From Geothrix campi (GTDB lineage Bacteria; Acidobacteriota; Holophagae; Holophagales; Holophagaceae): a stretch of 64,000 bases of DNA. Every line of letters begins with the position of its first letter. Position 1 is the stretch's first letter. A program made the position numbers and the translations under genes. Shown here piece after piece: positions 19,177 to 28,031 of this stretch. Location of the stretch: assembly GCF_024609265.1 (NCBI RefSeq), contig NZ_JANHMP010000001.1:1178001-1242000 (forward strand), given 5' to 3'. The notes beneath the pieces were generated by a model. The model was not told the origin of the DNA and made no database searches. It worked only from the letters and a program-made list of their open reading frames with translations.

Positions 19177-20963
19177 TCCTGGGGCTGAAGCTTGCCCTCG
19201 TGGCTGCGCTGCAGCTCCGAGAGGAGATGGTGGAGGGCCACGACGATCTCGCCGGGCAGGAAGGGGTTCGCGCCGCTGCGGGCCAGGGACTGCAAGCCCT
19301 TCGGCAGGTCGAGGTGCATGCGCAGCACTTTGAACGTCTGGGCCAGGTGGGACTGCTCGACGACGAGCCCCTTCTGGACCGAGGCGAAGAAGTCGCGGTA
19401 GGTCTGCTCGGCCACGGGATAGAGCAGATAGGGCACCATCAGCTTGACGTCGAGGCCCTGCTCACGGGCCATCTGCAGCGCCTCGCGGCACACGCCGGCC
19501 ACGCTGCCCCAGGCCACCAGGGCCAGCGGAGCATTGGGGTTGCCGGTGATCTCGAAGAGGTCCTTGCGCTCCTTGAGTGGATCGAACTTCTTGATGCGCT
19601 TGTCGTTCATGCGGGCATGGACCGAACCGCTGTTCGTGGGCGCGCCGGATTCCACATGCTCGATGCCGGAGGCCAGGTAGGTGCCGCCCAGCATGCCCGG
19701 GTGGCTGATGGGGCTGATGTGGTTCTCGGTCTGCTTGAAGCGCTTGTAGTCCTGCAGATCCGAACCGGTGGGGGCGAGGCGGTTGATGATCTTGAACTGG
19801 CTGGTGTCGATGGGATCCAGCGTTTCCTTGCGGGAGGCGATCTCCTGGTCGGAGAGGATGATCACCGGCGTCTGGTAGTACTCGGCGATGTTGAAGGCCT
19901 CGATGGTGGTGCGGAAGGTGTCGGCCACGGAAGTCGGGGCCAGGACGGGCCGGATCACATCGCCATGGGCGGAGAAGGCCGCGGCGAAGAGATCGGACTG
20001 CTCGGTCTTGGTGGGCAGGCCCGTGGAGGGCCCACCGCGCTGCACATCCACGATCACCAGGGGCAGCTCGGCGATGCTGGCGAGGCCCATCATCTCGGAC
20101 TTGAGGGAGAGGCCCGGGCCGCTGGTGGCGGTCATGGCCTTCTTGCCGGCGAAGGAGGCGCCCACGGCCGCGCCGATGCCGGCGATCTCATCCTCGGCCT
20201 GCAGGACCGCGCCGCCGTACTTCCAGACGTGGTTGGTGAAGAACTGCATGATCTCGGTGGAGGGCGTGATCGGGTAGCCGCCGAAGAACTGGCAGCCGGC
20301 GAAAATCGCGGCGGCGGCGCACATGTCGTTGCCGTCGGTCAGGAGTTTCACGCCACCCTTCCCTTCGGACGGCACGATGGTCATGTCGGCCTTGAGGGGA
20401 TGTTCCTTCGCGAAGGCCATGCCCGCATCGAAGGCCTTCTGATTGGCTTCGACGAGCTCCTGGCTCTTCTTGGCGAGCTTCCTGGAGATGCCCTTCATCA
20501 CTGCCACGGCGCCGATGCCGAACCAGCCTGCGATGAGACCCAGCACCACGGTATTCTTGGCGCGCTCGGTGCCGGCGGTCTCCTTGGCCATCGCGGCGAT
20601 GGGCACGGCGATCACCTGCAGCGGCGTGACACCCACCAGCGGGATCTGATTCTCGGGCACGCCGGTGGCGGCCTCGTAGATCACCACGGTGGTGCCGGCC
20701 ACGGGAAGCTCAGCGCCGAACTTGAGGAAGTCCTCCCAGTTCAGGGCCACGGCCACGTCGAGGTTGCCGCCGGGGTTCAGGACGGGATCCGTGCTGATGC
20801 GCACGCGGCAGGAGGATTCGCCGCCGCGGATCTGGGAGCCGAAGCTCTTGGTCATCACACCGTGGTAACCCTCGGCCGATGCCGCCTGGAGGAGGGAGTC
20901 GCCGGCGGAGACGATGCCATCGCCTCCTGAACCGGCCATTCCGAAGACAAGATCCTTGCGCAT
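19173..20963 (-). CDS. korA: 2-oxoacid:ferredoxin oxidoreductase, fused gamma-alpha subunit
   Basis: The ATG at 20963 is chosen because GAGGT lies just before it and the protein then starts MRKDLVFGMAGSGGDGIVSA, the normal N-terminus of the gamma domain; this gives 596 residues. The gamma domain (about 1-190) is fused to the pyrimidine-binding alpha domain (about 215-590), which has CQFFGGYPITPSTEIM, ATSGPGLSLKSEMMGLA and PSTGLPTKTEQSDL. The fusion of gamma and alpha is typical of KorA-type enzymes. No ferredoxin or delta subunit gene is in the cluster, so a separately encoded ferredoxin must serve it. Confidence 0.9.
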   Translation of the reverse strand: MRKDLVFGMAGSGGDGIVSAGDSLLQAASAEGYHGVMTKSFGSQIRGGESSCRVRISTDPVLNPGGNLDVAVALNWEDFLKFGAELPVAGTTVVIYEAATGVPENQIPLVGVTPLQVIAVPIAAMAKETAGTERAKNTVVLGLIAGWFGIGAVAVMKGISRKLAKKSQELVEANQKAFDAGMAFAKEHPLKADMTIVPSEGKGGVKLLTDGNDMCAAAAIFAGCQFFGGYPITPSTEIMQFFTNHVWKYGGAVLQAEDEIAGIGAAVGASFAGKKAMTATSGPGLSLKSEMMGLASIAELPLVIVDVQRGGPSTGLPTKTEQSDLFAAAFSAHGDVIRPVLAPTSVADTFRTTIEAFNIAEYYQTPVIILSDQEIASRKETLDPIDTSQFKIINRLAPTGSDLQDYKRFKQTENHISPISHPGMLGGTYLASGIEHVESGAPTNSGSVHARMNDKRIKKFDPLKERKDLFEITGNPNAPLALVAWGSVAGVCREALQMAREQGLDVKLMVPYLLYPVAEQTYRDFFASVQKGLVVEQSHLAQTFKVLRMHLDLPKGLQSLARSGANPFLPGEIVVALHHLLSELQRSHEGKLQPQE

Positions 20964-21089
20964 GGGCACCTCGGACTGAGGGTGATGTAGGCGGCCTCCG
21001 AGCCGCGTTCCGCCGCTCGGCGCCGCACACTGGAAGACGCAGTGTCGTCCAAACAACCCTACCCCCGAGGGGCATTGCTTTTCATCACA

Positions 21090-21106
21090 CCTTCCCGCCG
21101 GGAAGG
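21090..21106 (-). terminator. Hairpin after fabD (possible terminator)
   Basis: CCTTCCC and GGGAAGG form a 7-bp stem with a 3-base loop, about 17 bases beyond the fabD stop. A second small stem GCCCTG/CAGGGC lies between. There is no U-run, so rho-independent action is uncertain. Confidence 0.35.
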
Positions 21107-21122
21107 CCCTGCCAGGGCGCTG

Positions 21123-22061
21123 TCAGCCCAGCTGGGCGAGGTCTTCCGGCGCACCCAGGCTCAGGGCCGACACCGCCAGGCCCCGTTCCTTGGCCTGGCG
21201 CTTCACCAGGCCGGCCAGGACCTTGCCCGGCCCCAGTTCGATGAAGGTGGTGACTCCCTGGTCCAGCAGCAGATCCAGGGTGGCCTGCCAGCGCACGGCG
21301 CCGGGGATCTGGCGTACGAGCCCATCCCTGAGGGCCTCGGGAGCTGAGACAGCGGCTGCGTCCACGTTGTTCACCAGAGGACAGATGGGCGTCTTGAAGG
21401 CCAACCCTTGCAGGATGGGCAGCATGCGGGCCTGGGCGGGCTCCATGAGCGGCGAATGGAAGGGGGCGCTCACGGGCAGCTTCATGGCCTTGCGCCCCCC
21501 GCGGGCCTTGGCGGCCTCCATGGCTGCGTCCACGGCCTCGGCATGGCCGGCGATGACGATCTGGCCAGGGCCATTGAAGTTGGCGGGCACCACGATCTTG
21601 CCAGTCGAAGCGGCGGCCTCGGCGCAGCTGGCCTCCACATCCGCCTGGCTCATGCCCAGGATGGCCGCCATGGCGCCGACGCCCACGGGCACGGCCTCCT
21701 GCATGGCCCGGCCGCGCTCGCGCACAGTGCGGACGGCATCCTGGAAGCCCAGGGCGCCCAGGGCCACCATGGCGCTGTATTCACCCAGGGAATGGCCTGC
21801 GGCGAAATCGGGCTTGGGCAGATGATGGGCCCACGCGCGGACCACCATGGTGCTGTGGGTGAGGATGGCGGGCTGGGTGTGCTCCGTGAGCTTCAGGGCC
21901 TCCTCCGGCCCCTCGGCCATGAGGTGCGAGAGCGGAAAGCCCAGGGCGGCGTCCGCGTCCTGGAGGACGGCCCGGGCCGCGGGCTCGGCCCCAGCCAACG
22001 CCACGCCCATGCCCACTGCCTGCGATCCCTGCCCCGGAAACAGCCAAGCGACCTTGCTCAT
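21123..22061 (-). CDS. fabD: Malonyl-CoA:ACP transacylase
   Basis: This 312-residue enzyme moves malonyl groups from CoA to acyl carrier protein at the start of fatty acid synthesis. It shows FPGQGSQAVGMG at the N-terminus, the active-site Ser in AGHSLGEYSAM, an ERGRAMQEAVPVG Arg segment, and the late His in VSAPFHSPLME. Size and order are normal for FabD. It follows plsX on the same strand after a 94-base gap holding an inverted repeat, and has a GAGG ribosome site. Confidence 0.95.
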   Translation of the reverse strand: MSKVAWLFPGQGSQAVGMGVALAGAEPAARAVLQDADAALGFPLSHLMAEGPEEALKLTEHTQPAILTHSTMVVRAWAHHLPKPDFAAGHSLGEYSAMVALGALGFQDAVRTVRERGRAMQEAVPVGVGAMAAILGMSQADVEASCAEAAASTGKIVVPANFNGPGQIVIAGHAEAVDAAMEAAKARGGRKAMKLPVSAPFHSPLMEPAQARMLPILQGLAFKTPICPLVNNVDAAAVSAPEALRDGLVRQIPGAVRWQATLDLLLDQGVTTFIELGPGKVLAGLVKRQAKERGLAVSALSLGAPEDLAQLG

Positions 22062-22081
22062 CGGAACCTCTGAAAGAAACA

Positions 22082-22147
22082 GCCACAGATGAACACGGAT
22101 GAACTCAGATAAATGCCCATCCGTGTTGATCCGTGTTCATCCGTGGC
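22082..22147. repeat. Hairpin built from a dispersed intergenic phrase
   Basis: The left arm at 22082-22100 and the right arm at 22129-22147 pair over 19 bases with one mismatch. The right arm reads ATCCGTGTTCATCCGTGGC. A further partial copy of the same phrase lies inside the loop. It sits between the plsX stop and the fabD start, so it could modulate read-through between them. Similar wording is common in unrelated bacterial genomes. Confidence 0.75.
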
Positions 22148-22155
22148 AGATAAAA

Positions 22156-23181
22156 TCAGTCCTGGGGCAGCAGCAGGGCTACGCGCTCCTGGATGCGCTC
22201 GTGGAGGCGGTGCTCCACGGCCCGGAGGGCTGCCCGGATGGCGTTCCGCACGGCCTTGTGGTCGCTGCGGCCATGGCCGATGATGCTCACGCCCTTCACG
22301 CCGAGCAAGGGCGCGCCGCCGTACTCCGAGTAGTCCAGTTTCTTCTTGAACCGCTTCATGGCGGGCTTTGCGAGCAGGCCGGCCAACTTGGTGATCGACG
22401 ATTCCATGAAGCTGTCCCGGAGGCCACCGATGATGCCCTCGGCCAGGGCTTCGCTGGACTTCAGCACCACGTTTCCCACGAACCCGTCGCAGGCGATGAC
22501 GTCGAAGTTGCCGTTCCAGATGTCCCGGCCTTCGGCGTTGCCTTCGAAACGGATCCCCATCTCGCGAAGCATGGCGGAGGCATCCTTGGTCACGTCCGTG
22601 CCCTTGCCGTCCTCTTCGCCCACGCTGAGGATTCCCACGCGCGGATGCTCGAGGCCAAGCACTTCTTCGGCATACACCGAACCCATCACCGCGAACTGGG
22701 CGATGTGCTCGGCGCGGCTATCCACGTTCGCGCCCACATCGAGCAGCACCGTGGGCCCGCCCTTCATGTTGGGCAGGACGCTGGCCAGGGCCGGCCGATC
22801 CACGCCGTCGAGCTTGCCGATGACGAGGCTGGAGGCCACCATGGCGGCCCCGGTGTGCCCCATGGACACCACGCCGTGGGCCCGCCCCTCGCGCACGAGC
22901 TGGGCGGCCACGCGAATGGAGCTGTCCTTCTTCTCCTTGAGGATGCTGGTGGCCTTGTCTTCCATGACCACGGTCTGGGAGGCATGGATCAGCTCCGCGC
23001 GGGCCATCAGCTCCGGCGTGAAGCCGTGGCGGGCCAACTGCGGGCGGAGCACCGCCTCATCCCCGACGAGGAAGAGGAAGAGCCCCGGCCAGGCCTGGAG
23101 GGCCTCCCGGGCGCCCAGCAACGTCGCATGGGGGGCGTGGTCGCCCCCCATGACGTCCAGTGCGATGCGATGGCCGTCCAC
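22156..23181 (-). CDS. plsX: Phosphate acyltransferase
   Basis: The GTG at 23181 is the likely start: it lies five bases after the rpmF stop and the protein then begins VDGHRIALDVMGGDHAP, the canonical PlsX opening; an earlier in-frame start would overlap rpmF. The product has 341 residues. PlsX converts acyl-ACP to acyl-phosphate for phospholipid synthesis at the membrane. Conserved phrases include SMGHTGAAMVAS, LLDVGANVDSR and FVGNVVLKSSEALAEG. The rpmF-plsX-fabD order is widespread in bacteria. Confidence 0.95.
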   Translation of the reverse strand: MDGHRIALDVMGGDHAPHATLLGAREALQAWPGLFLFLVGDEAVLRPQLARHGFTPELMARAELIHASQTVVMEDKATSILKEKKDSSIRVAAQLVREGRAHGVVSMGHTGAAMVASSLVIGKLDGVDRPALASVLPNMKGGPTVLLDVGANVDSRAEHIAQFAVMGSVYAEEVLGLEHPRVGILSVGEEDGKGTDVTKDASAMLREMGIRFEGNAEGRDIWNGNFDVIACDGFVGNVVLKSSEALAEGIIGGLRDSFMESSITKLAGLLAKPAMKRFKKKLDYSEYGGAPLLGVKGVSIIGHGRSDHKAVRNAIRAALRAVEHRLHERIQERVALLLPQD

Positions 23182-23185
23182 TGCC

Positions 23186-23371
23186 TTAGGCAGTTGCGGC
23201 GACGCGGACGGCCAGCTTGCCGCGGTAGAAGCCACAGCTGGGGCACACGCGGTGGGGCAGCTTGGGGGTCTGGCAGTTGGGGCAGGTGCTGGCGCTCATG
23301 ACTTCCAGCGCGTCGTGGGTGCGCCGGCGGTCGCGGCGGGCCTTGGAATGGCGGCGCTTGGGATTCGGCAT
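23186..23371 (-). CDS. rpmF: 50S ribosomal protein L32
   Basis: The 61-residue protein has the basic L32 N-terminus MPNPKRRHSKARRDRRRTHD and a zinc-ribbon with CPNC and CPSC pairs. It is a large-subunit ribosomal protein of normal length. GGAG precedes the ATG. It lies between the DUF177 gene and plsX in the common bacterial order. Confidence 0.97.
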   Translation of the reverse strand: MPNPKRRHSKARRDRRRTHDALEVMSASTCPNCQTPKLPHRVCPSCGFYRGKLAVRVAATA

Positions 23372-23415
23372 GGCTTGCTCCTAGTGGGAAAATGCAAAGT
23401 TCCAGGTTAAGGGTT

Positions 23416-23949
23416 TCAGGATTCCGGGTCCAGCTTGATTCCCGCCAGGGCCTTGGTGAGGGCCTGGTTGAGGGCGGAGGGGGCCTGCACGGAATCGGGC
23501 GCGCACTGGCAGGGGCCCTTGTTCCAGTTCTTGCCGCAGGTGGGGCAGAGCCCCTTGCAGGCCTCGGAACAGAGGGGATGCATGGGGGCCTGGAGCTCGA
23601 ACTGCTCGCGCACCAGCTCGGTCTCGTCCAGGGTGTCCTCGGGCAGGAAGACCACGTCTAGATCCTGGGTGCCCAGGGTGTGGGAGCCCCGGCCCACCAG
23701 GTCGGGATCCTTGCTGCCCAGGAACTGGCTTTCCACCATGAGGGGCCGGTCCAGGGGCGCGAGGCAGCGGCTGCAGGAGCCCTGCCAGACGGCCTGGCCC
23801 TTCACTTCCAGGAACACGTCCCCGTCCGAGGCCAGCGCGAACACGGACCAGTCCAGGTCCCGCAGCGAGACGCCGCCCTCCAGCGCCACCAGTTCGGTGG
23901 TGCCATTCAGGCGAAGGCCCTCCTGGGGCAGCTTGTGGAGATCGATCAC
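23416..23949 (-). CDS. DUF177/YceD family protein
   Basis: The start is the GTG at 23949, which overlaps the pseudopilin stop (GTGA); a longer frame upstream only repeats the pilin gene in another frame. The 177-residue product shows the family core CSRCLAPLDRPL and the Cys-rich LCPTCGKNWNKGPCQC, a probable metal site. Proteins of this family sit next to rpmF in most bacteria and are linked to 23S rRNA accumulation or ribosome assembly. Downstream by 44 bases is rpmF. Confidence 0.88.
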   Translation of the reverse strand: MIDLHKLPQEGLRLNGTTELVALEGGVSLRDLDWSVFALASDGDVFLEVKGQAVWQGSCSRCLAPLDRPLMVESQFLGSKDPDLVGRGSHTLGTQDLDVVFLPEDTLDETELVREQFELQAPMHPLCSEACKGLCPTCGKNWNKGPCQCAPDSVQAPSALNQALTKALAGIKLDPES

Positions 23950-24446
23950 TTCTTGGCTCCGGCATCGGCGGCCGGGGCGTCGGCCTTGGGCGCAGCGCCT
24001 CCAGCAGGAGCGCTCACCGGGGAGGAGCCGGCCACCTGGCCAGGCGTCCGGATGATGGGGCCCGAATCTTCCTGATTGTTCGGATCGCCGGCGCACTTCA
24101 GCTCGTAGGTGGCGCGGCTGGACTTGCCTTCGTACGGCTGGCCGAAAGGATCCTGGGCAGACATGCCGACCTTGATGAGGCTTTCCTTCACGAGCGAGGA
24201 GTTGCCATCCACCATGGCGTCGAAGCTGCCGAAATCCGGGAAGCGGCCATGCTTGAGGTAGTACTGGTCGAGGCCCTCGGCCACGATCTTGAGGTCGTCG
24301 CCGGCCTTGAGGTAACGGGCCTGGGCCGAATGCTTCCGGAACTGGGAGAAGCCGAGGGTGCCCAGCACGGCGATGATCATCATCGCCACCAGTAGCTCCA
24401 GCAGGGAGAAGCCACGGTCTCGGCGGAGGGCGGAAGTCGGGGTCAT
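23946..24446 (-). CDS. GspG-like type II secretion pseudopilin / type IV pilin-like protein
   Basis: From the ATG at 24446 the product has 166 residues with a short leader ending in Gly, then FSLLELLVAMMIIAVLGTLG, a class III prepilin signal with Glu at mature position 5. The soluble part has GLDQYYLKHGRFPDF and DPFGQPYEGK, which resemble the GspG pattern of paired residues near the calcium site. The C-terminal 40 residues are Ala/Pro-rich and probably disordered, an unusual extension. An upstream ATG at 24482 is an alternative start. It follows an NtrC-type activator gene on the same strand. Confidence 0.82.
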   Translation of the reverse strand: MTPTSALRRDRGFSLLELLVAMMIIAVLGTLGFSQFRKHSAQARYLKAGDDLKIVAEGLDQYYLKHGRFPDFGSFDAMVDGNSSLVKESLIKVGMSAQDPFGQPYEGKSSRATYELKCAGDPNNQEDSGPIIRTPGQVAGSSPVSAPAGGAAPKADAPAADAGAKK

Positions 24447-24534
24447 GGGAAGGTCCGGTGAGAGGGCTCGGCTGCGTCGCATCCGAGCGTTCCAGTGTGC
24501 CAGGAATGGCTGAAAACGCAAGGTTTCATCGGCT

Positions 24535-25986
24535 TCATGCGTCCTTGGGGCCTTCGGTTCCGCTGCCTTCCTCCTCCACGGGGGCGGGGAAGTCCGCGGG
24601 CCAGGGGAAGTCCTGCGGCAGGGCCTCCAGGCCGCCCAGTTCGGCCAGCCAGTATCGATAGGCCCGGAAGCTCATGCCAAGCCGTTTACCGGCCTTGGTC
24701 TTCACACCACCCACCTCCTCCAGGGCCCGCCGGAGGAAGTGGCCTTTCAGGGCGTTGATCCAGGCCTCCAGATCGAAGCCCTCGGGCGGGATGGTCAGGG
24801 GGGCGGAGCGGCCGGCTCCTTCGCTGGGGACCTGTCCGAAGCCCTCCGGCAGCAGGTCCTTGGTGATGGGGCCACCGGCGTTGAGCGCCACGCAGCGCTC
24901 CATGAGGTTCTCGAGTTCCCGCACGTTGCCCGGGAACCGGTAGGCCAGCAGCTGGGCCATGGTGTCTGCGTGGAGCTGCATGGGGGCCTTGCCCAGCTTC
25001 AGGCAGGAGCGCCGCAGGAAATGCTCGGCCAGCACCGGCAGGTCCTCGGGCCGCTCCCGCAGGGGCGGCAGCTCGATCTGAAGGATGTTCAACCGGTAGA
25101 AGAGGTCCTCCCGGAAGGCGCCGGATTCGGCCCGGGCCCGCAGGTCCCGGTTGGTGGCGGCGATGACGCGCACATCCACCGGCCGCTCCTCCGTGGCCCC
25201 CAGGCGGCGCAGGCGGCGCTCCTGGAGCACCCGCAGCAGCTTCACCTGGAGGGAGAGGGGCATCTCGCCGATCTCGTCCAGGAACAGGATGCCGCCGCCG
25301 GCCTCTTCGAAGAGCCCGCGCTTCATGGCGCCAGCGCCCGTGAAGGCCCCTTTCTCGAACCCGAACAGCTCACTTTCCAGCAGGGCTTCGGGCAGGGCCC
25401 CGCAGTTCACTGCCACGAAGGGGCCCTTGGCCCGGTCGGAATAGCGGTGGATGAGCCGGGCCACCACCTCCTTGCCCGTGCCGCTCTCCCCCGTGAGCAG
25501 CACCGTGGTGTCGGCCCGGGAGACCTTGCCGATGAGCGCGTTGATCTTCCGCATGACGGGCCCGACGCCCACCAGCTCGCCCAGGTCCTGGGGCGGCGGC
25601 GCGGCCGGCTCGGCGGCCGCGAGCAACCCCTTCAGCGTGCCGATGAGTTCCTCGTGCTTGAAGGGTTTGGTGATGAAGTCCACCGCTCCCTGATTCAGGG
25701 CCTGGACCGTGGTCTCGGTGGTGGCGTAGGCGGTCATGATCACCACCGGCGTCTCCAGCCCCTGTTCCTTCATCCAGGTGAGCAATTCGATGCCCGAACC
25801 GTCCTTCAGCTTCAGGTCGGAGAGCACCCCGTCGAAGGTGGTCTCCCGGAGGGCCCGCTGCCCCTCCTCGATGCCCGCGGCGGCCTCGCACCGGAAGCCG
25901 GCCCCTTCCAAGGCCAGGGTCAGCACCTCCCGAAGGCCGGGTTCGTCCTCCACCAGCAGGATCCGTTGGGTCGAGGCGAGGGACAT
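24535..25986 (-). CDS. Sigma-54-dependent response regulator (NtrC/PilR-like)
   Basis: The 483-residue protein has a receiver domain with phospho-acceptor Asp57 (GVLSDLKLKDG), an AAA+ domain with Walker A GESGTGKE near residue 167, the sigma-54 contact loop GAFTGA near 212 and Walker B GGILFLDEIGEMP, and a C-terminal Fis-type helix-turn-helix (GGVKTKAGKRLGMSFRAYRYW). It activates RNA polymerase containing sigma-54. No sensor kinase is adjacent. The neighbouring pseudopilin and the sigma-54-like promoter of pilA elsewhere in the window make a PilR-like role plausible but unproven. Confidence 0.93.
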   Translation of the reverse strand: MSLASTQRILLVEDEPGLREVLTLALEGAGFRCEAAAGIEEGQRALRETTFDGVLSDLKLKDGSGIELLTWMKEQGLETPVVIMTAYATTETTVQALNQGAVDFITKPFKHEELIGTLKGLLAAAEPAAPPPQDLGELVGVGPVMRKINALIGKVSRADTTVLLTGESGTGKEVVARLIHRYSDRAKGPFVAVNCGALPEALLESELFGFEKGAFTGAGAMKRGLFEEAGGGILFLDEIGEMPLSLQVKLLRVLQERRLRRLGATEERPVDVRVIAATNRDLRARAESGAFREDLFYRLNILQIELPPLRERPEDLPVLAEHFLRRSCLKLGKAPMQLHADTMAQLLAYRFPGNVRELENLMERCVALNAGGPITKDLLPEGFGQVPSEGAGRSAPLTIPPEGFDLEAWINALKGHFLRRALEEVGGVKTKAGKRLGMSFRAYRYWLAELGGLEALPQDFPWPADFPAPVEEEGSGTEGPKDA

Positions 25987-26049
25987 GGCAACCTGAAGAA
26001 GTGACGCGTTAGGTCAGTTATCCTATCTTGAACCCTTTTCTGGAGTCCC

Positions 26050-27033
26050 GTGAAGCACGTCCTGTCCGCCCGACGGAACCTCGGCTTCGAAGGGCGCGAG
26101 CGGGTGCTGCTTGCCCGGACGGATGCCCTGGGCGATCTGATGGTGTCACTCCCCGTGCAGCAGCGGCTGCTGTCGCGGTTTCCCGGACTCGAGATCCACT
26201 GGCTCGTCCGGCCCTACTCGGCGCCCCTCCTCGAAGGTCATCCCGACGTTGCGGGTGTGCATCTGCGTACGGATGGACAGGATCTGCAAGCTTTGTTCGC
26301 CCAACTGAAACCTCATGCGGTCCTCAATCTGGGCCACCGCGACGCGGCAGTCATCGTGGCCGCGAAAAAGGCCGAGGTGCCGGTGCGCGTAGCCCGGGCG
26401 CGTAGGCTTCCCCAAATCCTCGGCGCCACGGATCTCCTCTGGAAGGGCCGTTACGGAAGCGGACGCCACGAGGCCATGAACGTGATGGATTTTCTCGGCC
26501 CATGGGGCCTGGGCGGCGGGGCACCCATGCCGCCTCGTCTGTATTTGACAGAGGCCGAACGCGTCCAAGGCATGCGGGACTTGCAGGCCTTTCCTGGCCC
26601 CCGTCTGGGCTTCTTCTTCCGCGGCACCGGGGCCGGAGCCCACCCCAGCCCCGGCTGGTGGAAGCAAGCCCTGCTCGTCTTCGCCCAAGCCGGGTGGTCC
26701 CCCGTGCCCCTTGGTCCTCCAGATCTCTCGCACCTGGCACCCACTGACCTGCGCGGGCTCATGGCCCGGATGAGCGCCTGCCAGACGATCCTCAGCCCTT
26801 CCTCCGGCCCGGCCCACATAGCCGCAGCCCTGGATCTGCCCCTGCTCTGCCTGATGGGTCTGCGCCCCAACCACAGCCCCGACCGCTGGGCGCCCCTTGG
26901 GGCCAAGGTCCAGGTGGTCCAGTATCCCGGCCCCGAAGCCGACCTCTCTGGCGGCATGGACCGGCTCAACCCGGAAGCTCTCCTGCCCCACCTGGCGAGG
27001 CTGTCGCACTTGAACGAGGGCGTGCGCGCATGA
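26050..27033 (+). CDS. Glycosyltransferase family 9 (heptosyltransferase-like)
   Basis: The 327-residue protein has the GT9 opening LLARTDALGDLMVSLPVQQRL, then FPGLEIHWLVRPYSAPLLEG, and the ADP-sugar site phrase PSSGPAHIAAALDLPLLCL. GT9 enzymes add heptose to the LPS inner core at the cytoplasmic face of the inner membrane. The start is a GTG with GGAG four bases before. The next gene is a second GT9 enzyme that overlaps it by ATGA, so the two act as a pair. The exact acceptor cannot be told from sequence alone. Confidence 0.87.
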   Translation: MKHVLSARRNLGFEGRERVLLARTDALGDLMVSLPVQQRLLSRFPGLEIHWLVRPYSAPLLEGHPDVAGVHLRTDGQDLQALFAQLKPHAVLNLGHRDAAVIVAAKKAEVPVRVARARRLPQILGATDLLWKGRYGSGRHEAMNVMDFLGPWGLGGGAPMPPRLYLTEAERVQGMRDLQAFPGPRLGFFFRGTGAGAHPSPGWWKQALLVFAQAGWSPVPLGPPDLSHLAPTDLRGLMARMSACQTILSPSSGPAHIAAALDLPLLCLMGLRPNHSPDRWAPLGAKVQVVQYPGPEADLSGGMDRLNPEALLPHLARLSHLNEGVRA

Positions 27034-28031
27034 GCGCTGTCATTCCACCCCACGCCACCTGGGTGCGCTTCCCGCGCTTTGTCGGGGACGCCGCCATGCA
27101 GCTGCCGGTGCTGCGCCTCCTTCGGGAGATCGATGCGGGCCCCATCGTCGTGTGGGGGCCGAAGACCACCGTAGGCCTAGTGACGGATACCTGGTTCTGC
27201 GACGCGACCCTGCCCGACGAGGGCAAGCCCAGCCCCTTCGCCATGGCCCGCACCCTCCGGCGGCATCACGCGGCCCGCAGTATCCATTTCCCGAAGTCCC
27301 TGCGACCGGCCCTGGCGGCCTGGCTGGCCCGGGTGCCTGAGCGCATCGGCGTGGACGAGAGCCTGGCGGGCCTCTTCAACACCCACAGCGGCCCCTTCTG
27401 GGAGGCCGAGGGCCCCTTCCTGCTGCGCTACCACGCTGTGCTGAAGCGGCGCTGGCCCGACCTGCCGCCCATGCCCTACGCCGACTTCGATCCGCGGGTG
27501 GCCATCCAGAAGCCATCGGAGCACTACTTCTGCCTCATGCCCGGTTCCACCTGGCCCTCCAAAGCCTGGCCCGTGGACCACTACCGGACCCTGTTGCTGA
27601 AGGCCCGATCCGAGGGGTTCGCGGTGGCCGTGTTGGGTTCACCCGACGAGGCGGATACCTGCTCGGCGGTGGCCGGGGCAGAAGGCATCAACCTCTGCGG
27701 CAGGACGACCCTCAAGGAGGCCGCCGCCTGGATGCGCGGCGCCGCGGCGGTCATGGGCAACGACTCGGGGCTCAGCCACCTGGCCGCGGCCACCGGCGCG
27801 CCAGCGTTGGCCCTCTATGGGGCCACGGACCCGGGTGGGTCCACCCCCTGGGGCCCCAGGAGCCGTGGCTTGCGGAAGGAGGGCATCCCCTGTGCCCCCT
27901 GCTTCAAGCGGGATTGCTTCACGCCGGGGCACCCCTGCCTGGCGGATATCGGGCCCGACCAGGTCTGGGCCGAGCTGAAAGAGCTCATAACAAAACCCCA
28001 CGTCGCCTCGCGGGGGGTGCCGGGCGAGTGA
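27030..28031 (+). CDS. Glycosyltransferase family 9, heptosyltransferase II-like
   Basis: The 333-residue protein shows WVRFPRFVGDAAMQLPVLR, LMPGSTWPSKAWPVDHYRTL and GNDSGLSHLAAATGAPALAL, then a Cys-rich CAPCFKRDCFTPGHPCL near the end, as in WaaF/heptosyltransferase II. It should add a heptose to the LPS core. The last 17 or so codons and the stop lie inside a long inverted-repeat element that begins at 27978, so the original C-terminus may have been replaced by repeat sequence. hldD, which makes the heptose donor, is encoded 2.3 kb downstream. Confidence 0.88.
   Translation: MSAVIPPHATWVRFPRFVGDAAMQLPVLRLLREIDAGPIVVWGPKTTVGLVTDTWFCDATLPDEGKPSPFAMARTLRRHHAARSIHFPKSLRPALAAWLARVPERIGVDESLAGLFNTHSGPFWEAEGPFLLRYHAVLKRRWPDLPPMPYADFDPRVAIQKPSEHYFCLMPGSTWPSKAWPVDHYRTLLLKARSEGFAVAVLGSPDEADTCSAVAGAEGINLCGRTTLKEAAAWMRGAAAVMGNDSGLSHLAAATGAPALALYGATDPGGSTPWGPRSRGLRKEGIPCAPCFKRDCFTPGHPCLADIGPDQVWAELKELITKPHVASRGVPGE

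Noticed and set aside
19200-20930. A 576-codon plus-strand open frame over korA
   Set aside because: It is the antisense shadow of korA, made of Gly/Ala/His-rich sequence without domain features.
24490-24512. A possible sigma-54 site (CTGGCACACTGGAACGC on the minus strand) upstream of the pseudopilin
   Set aside because: The distance between the GG and GC doublets is one base too long for a -24/-12 promoter.
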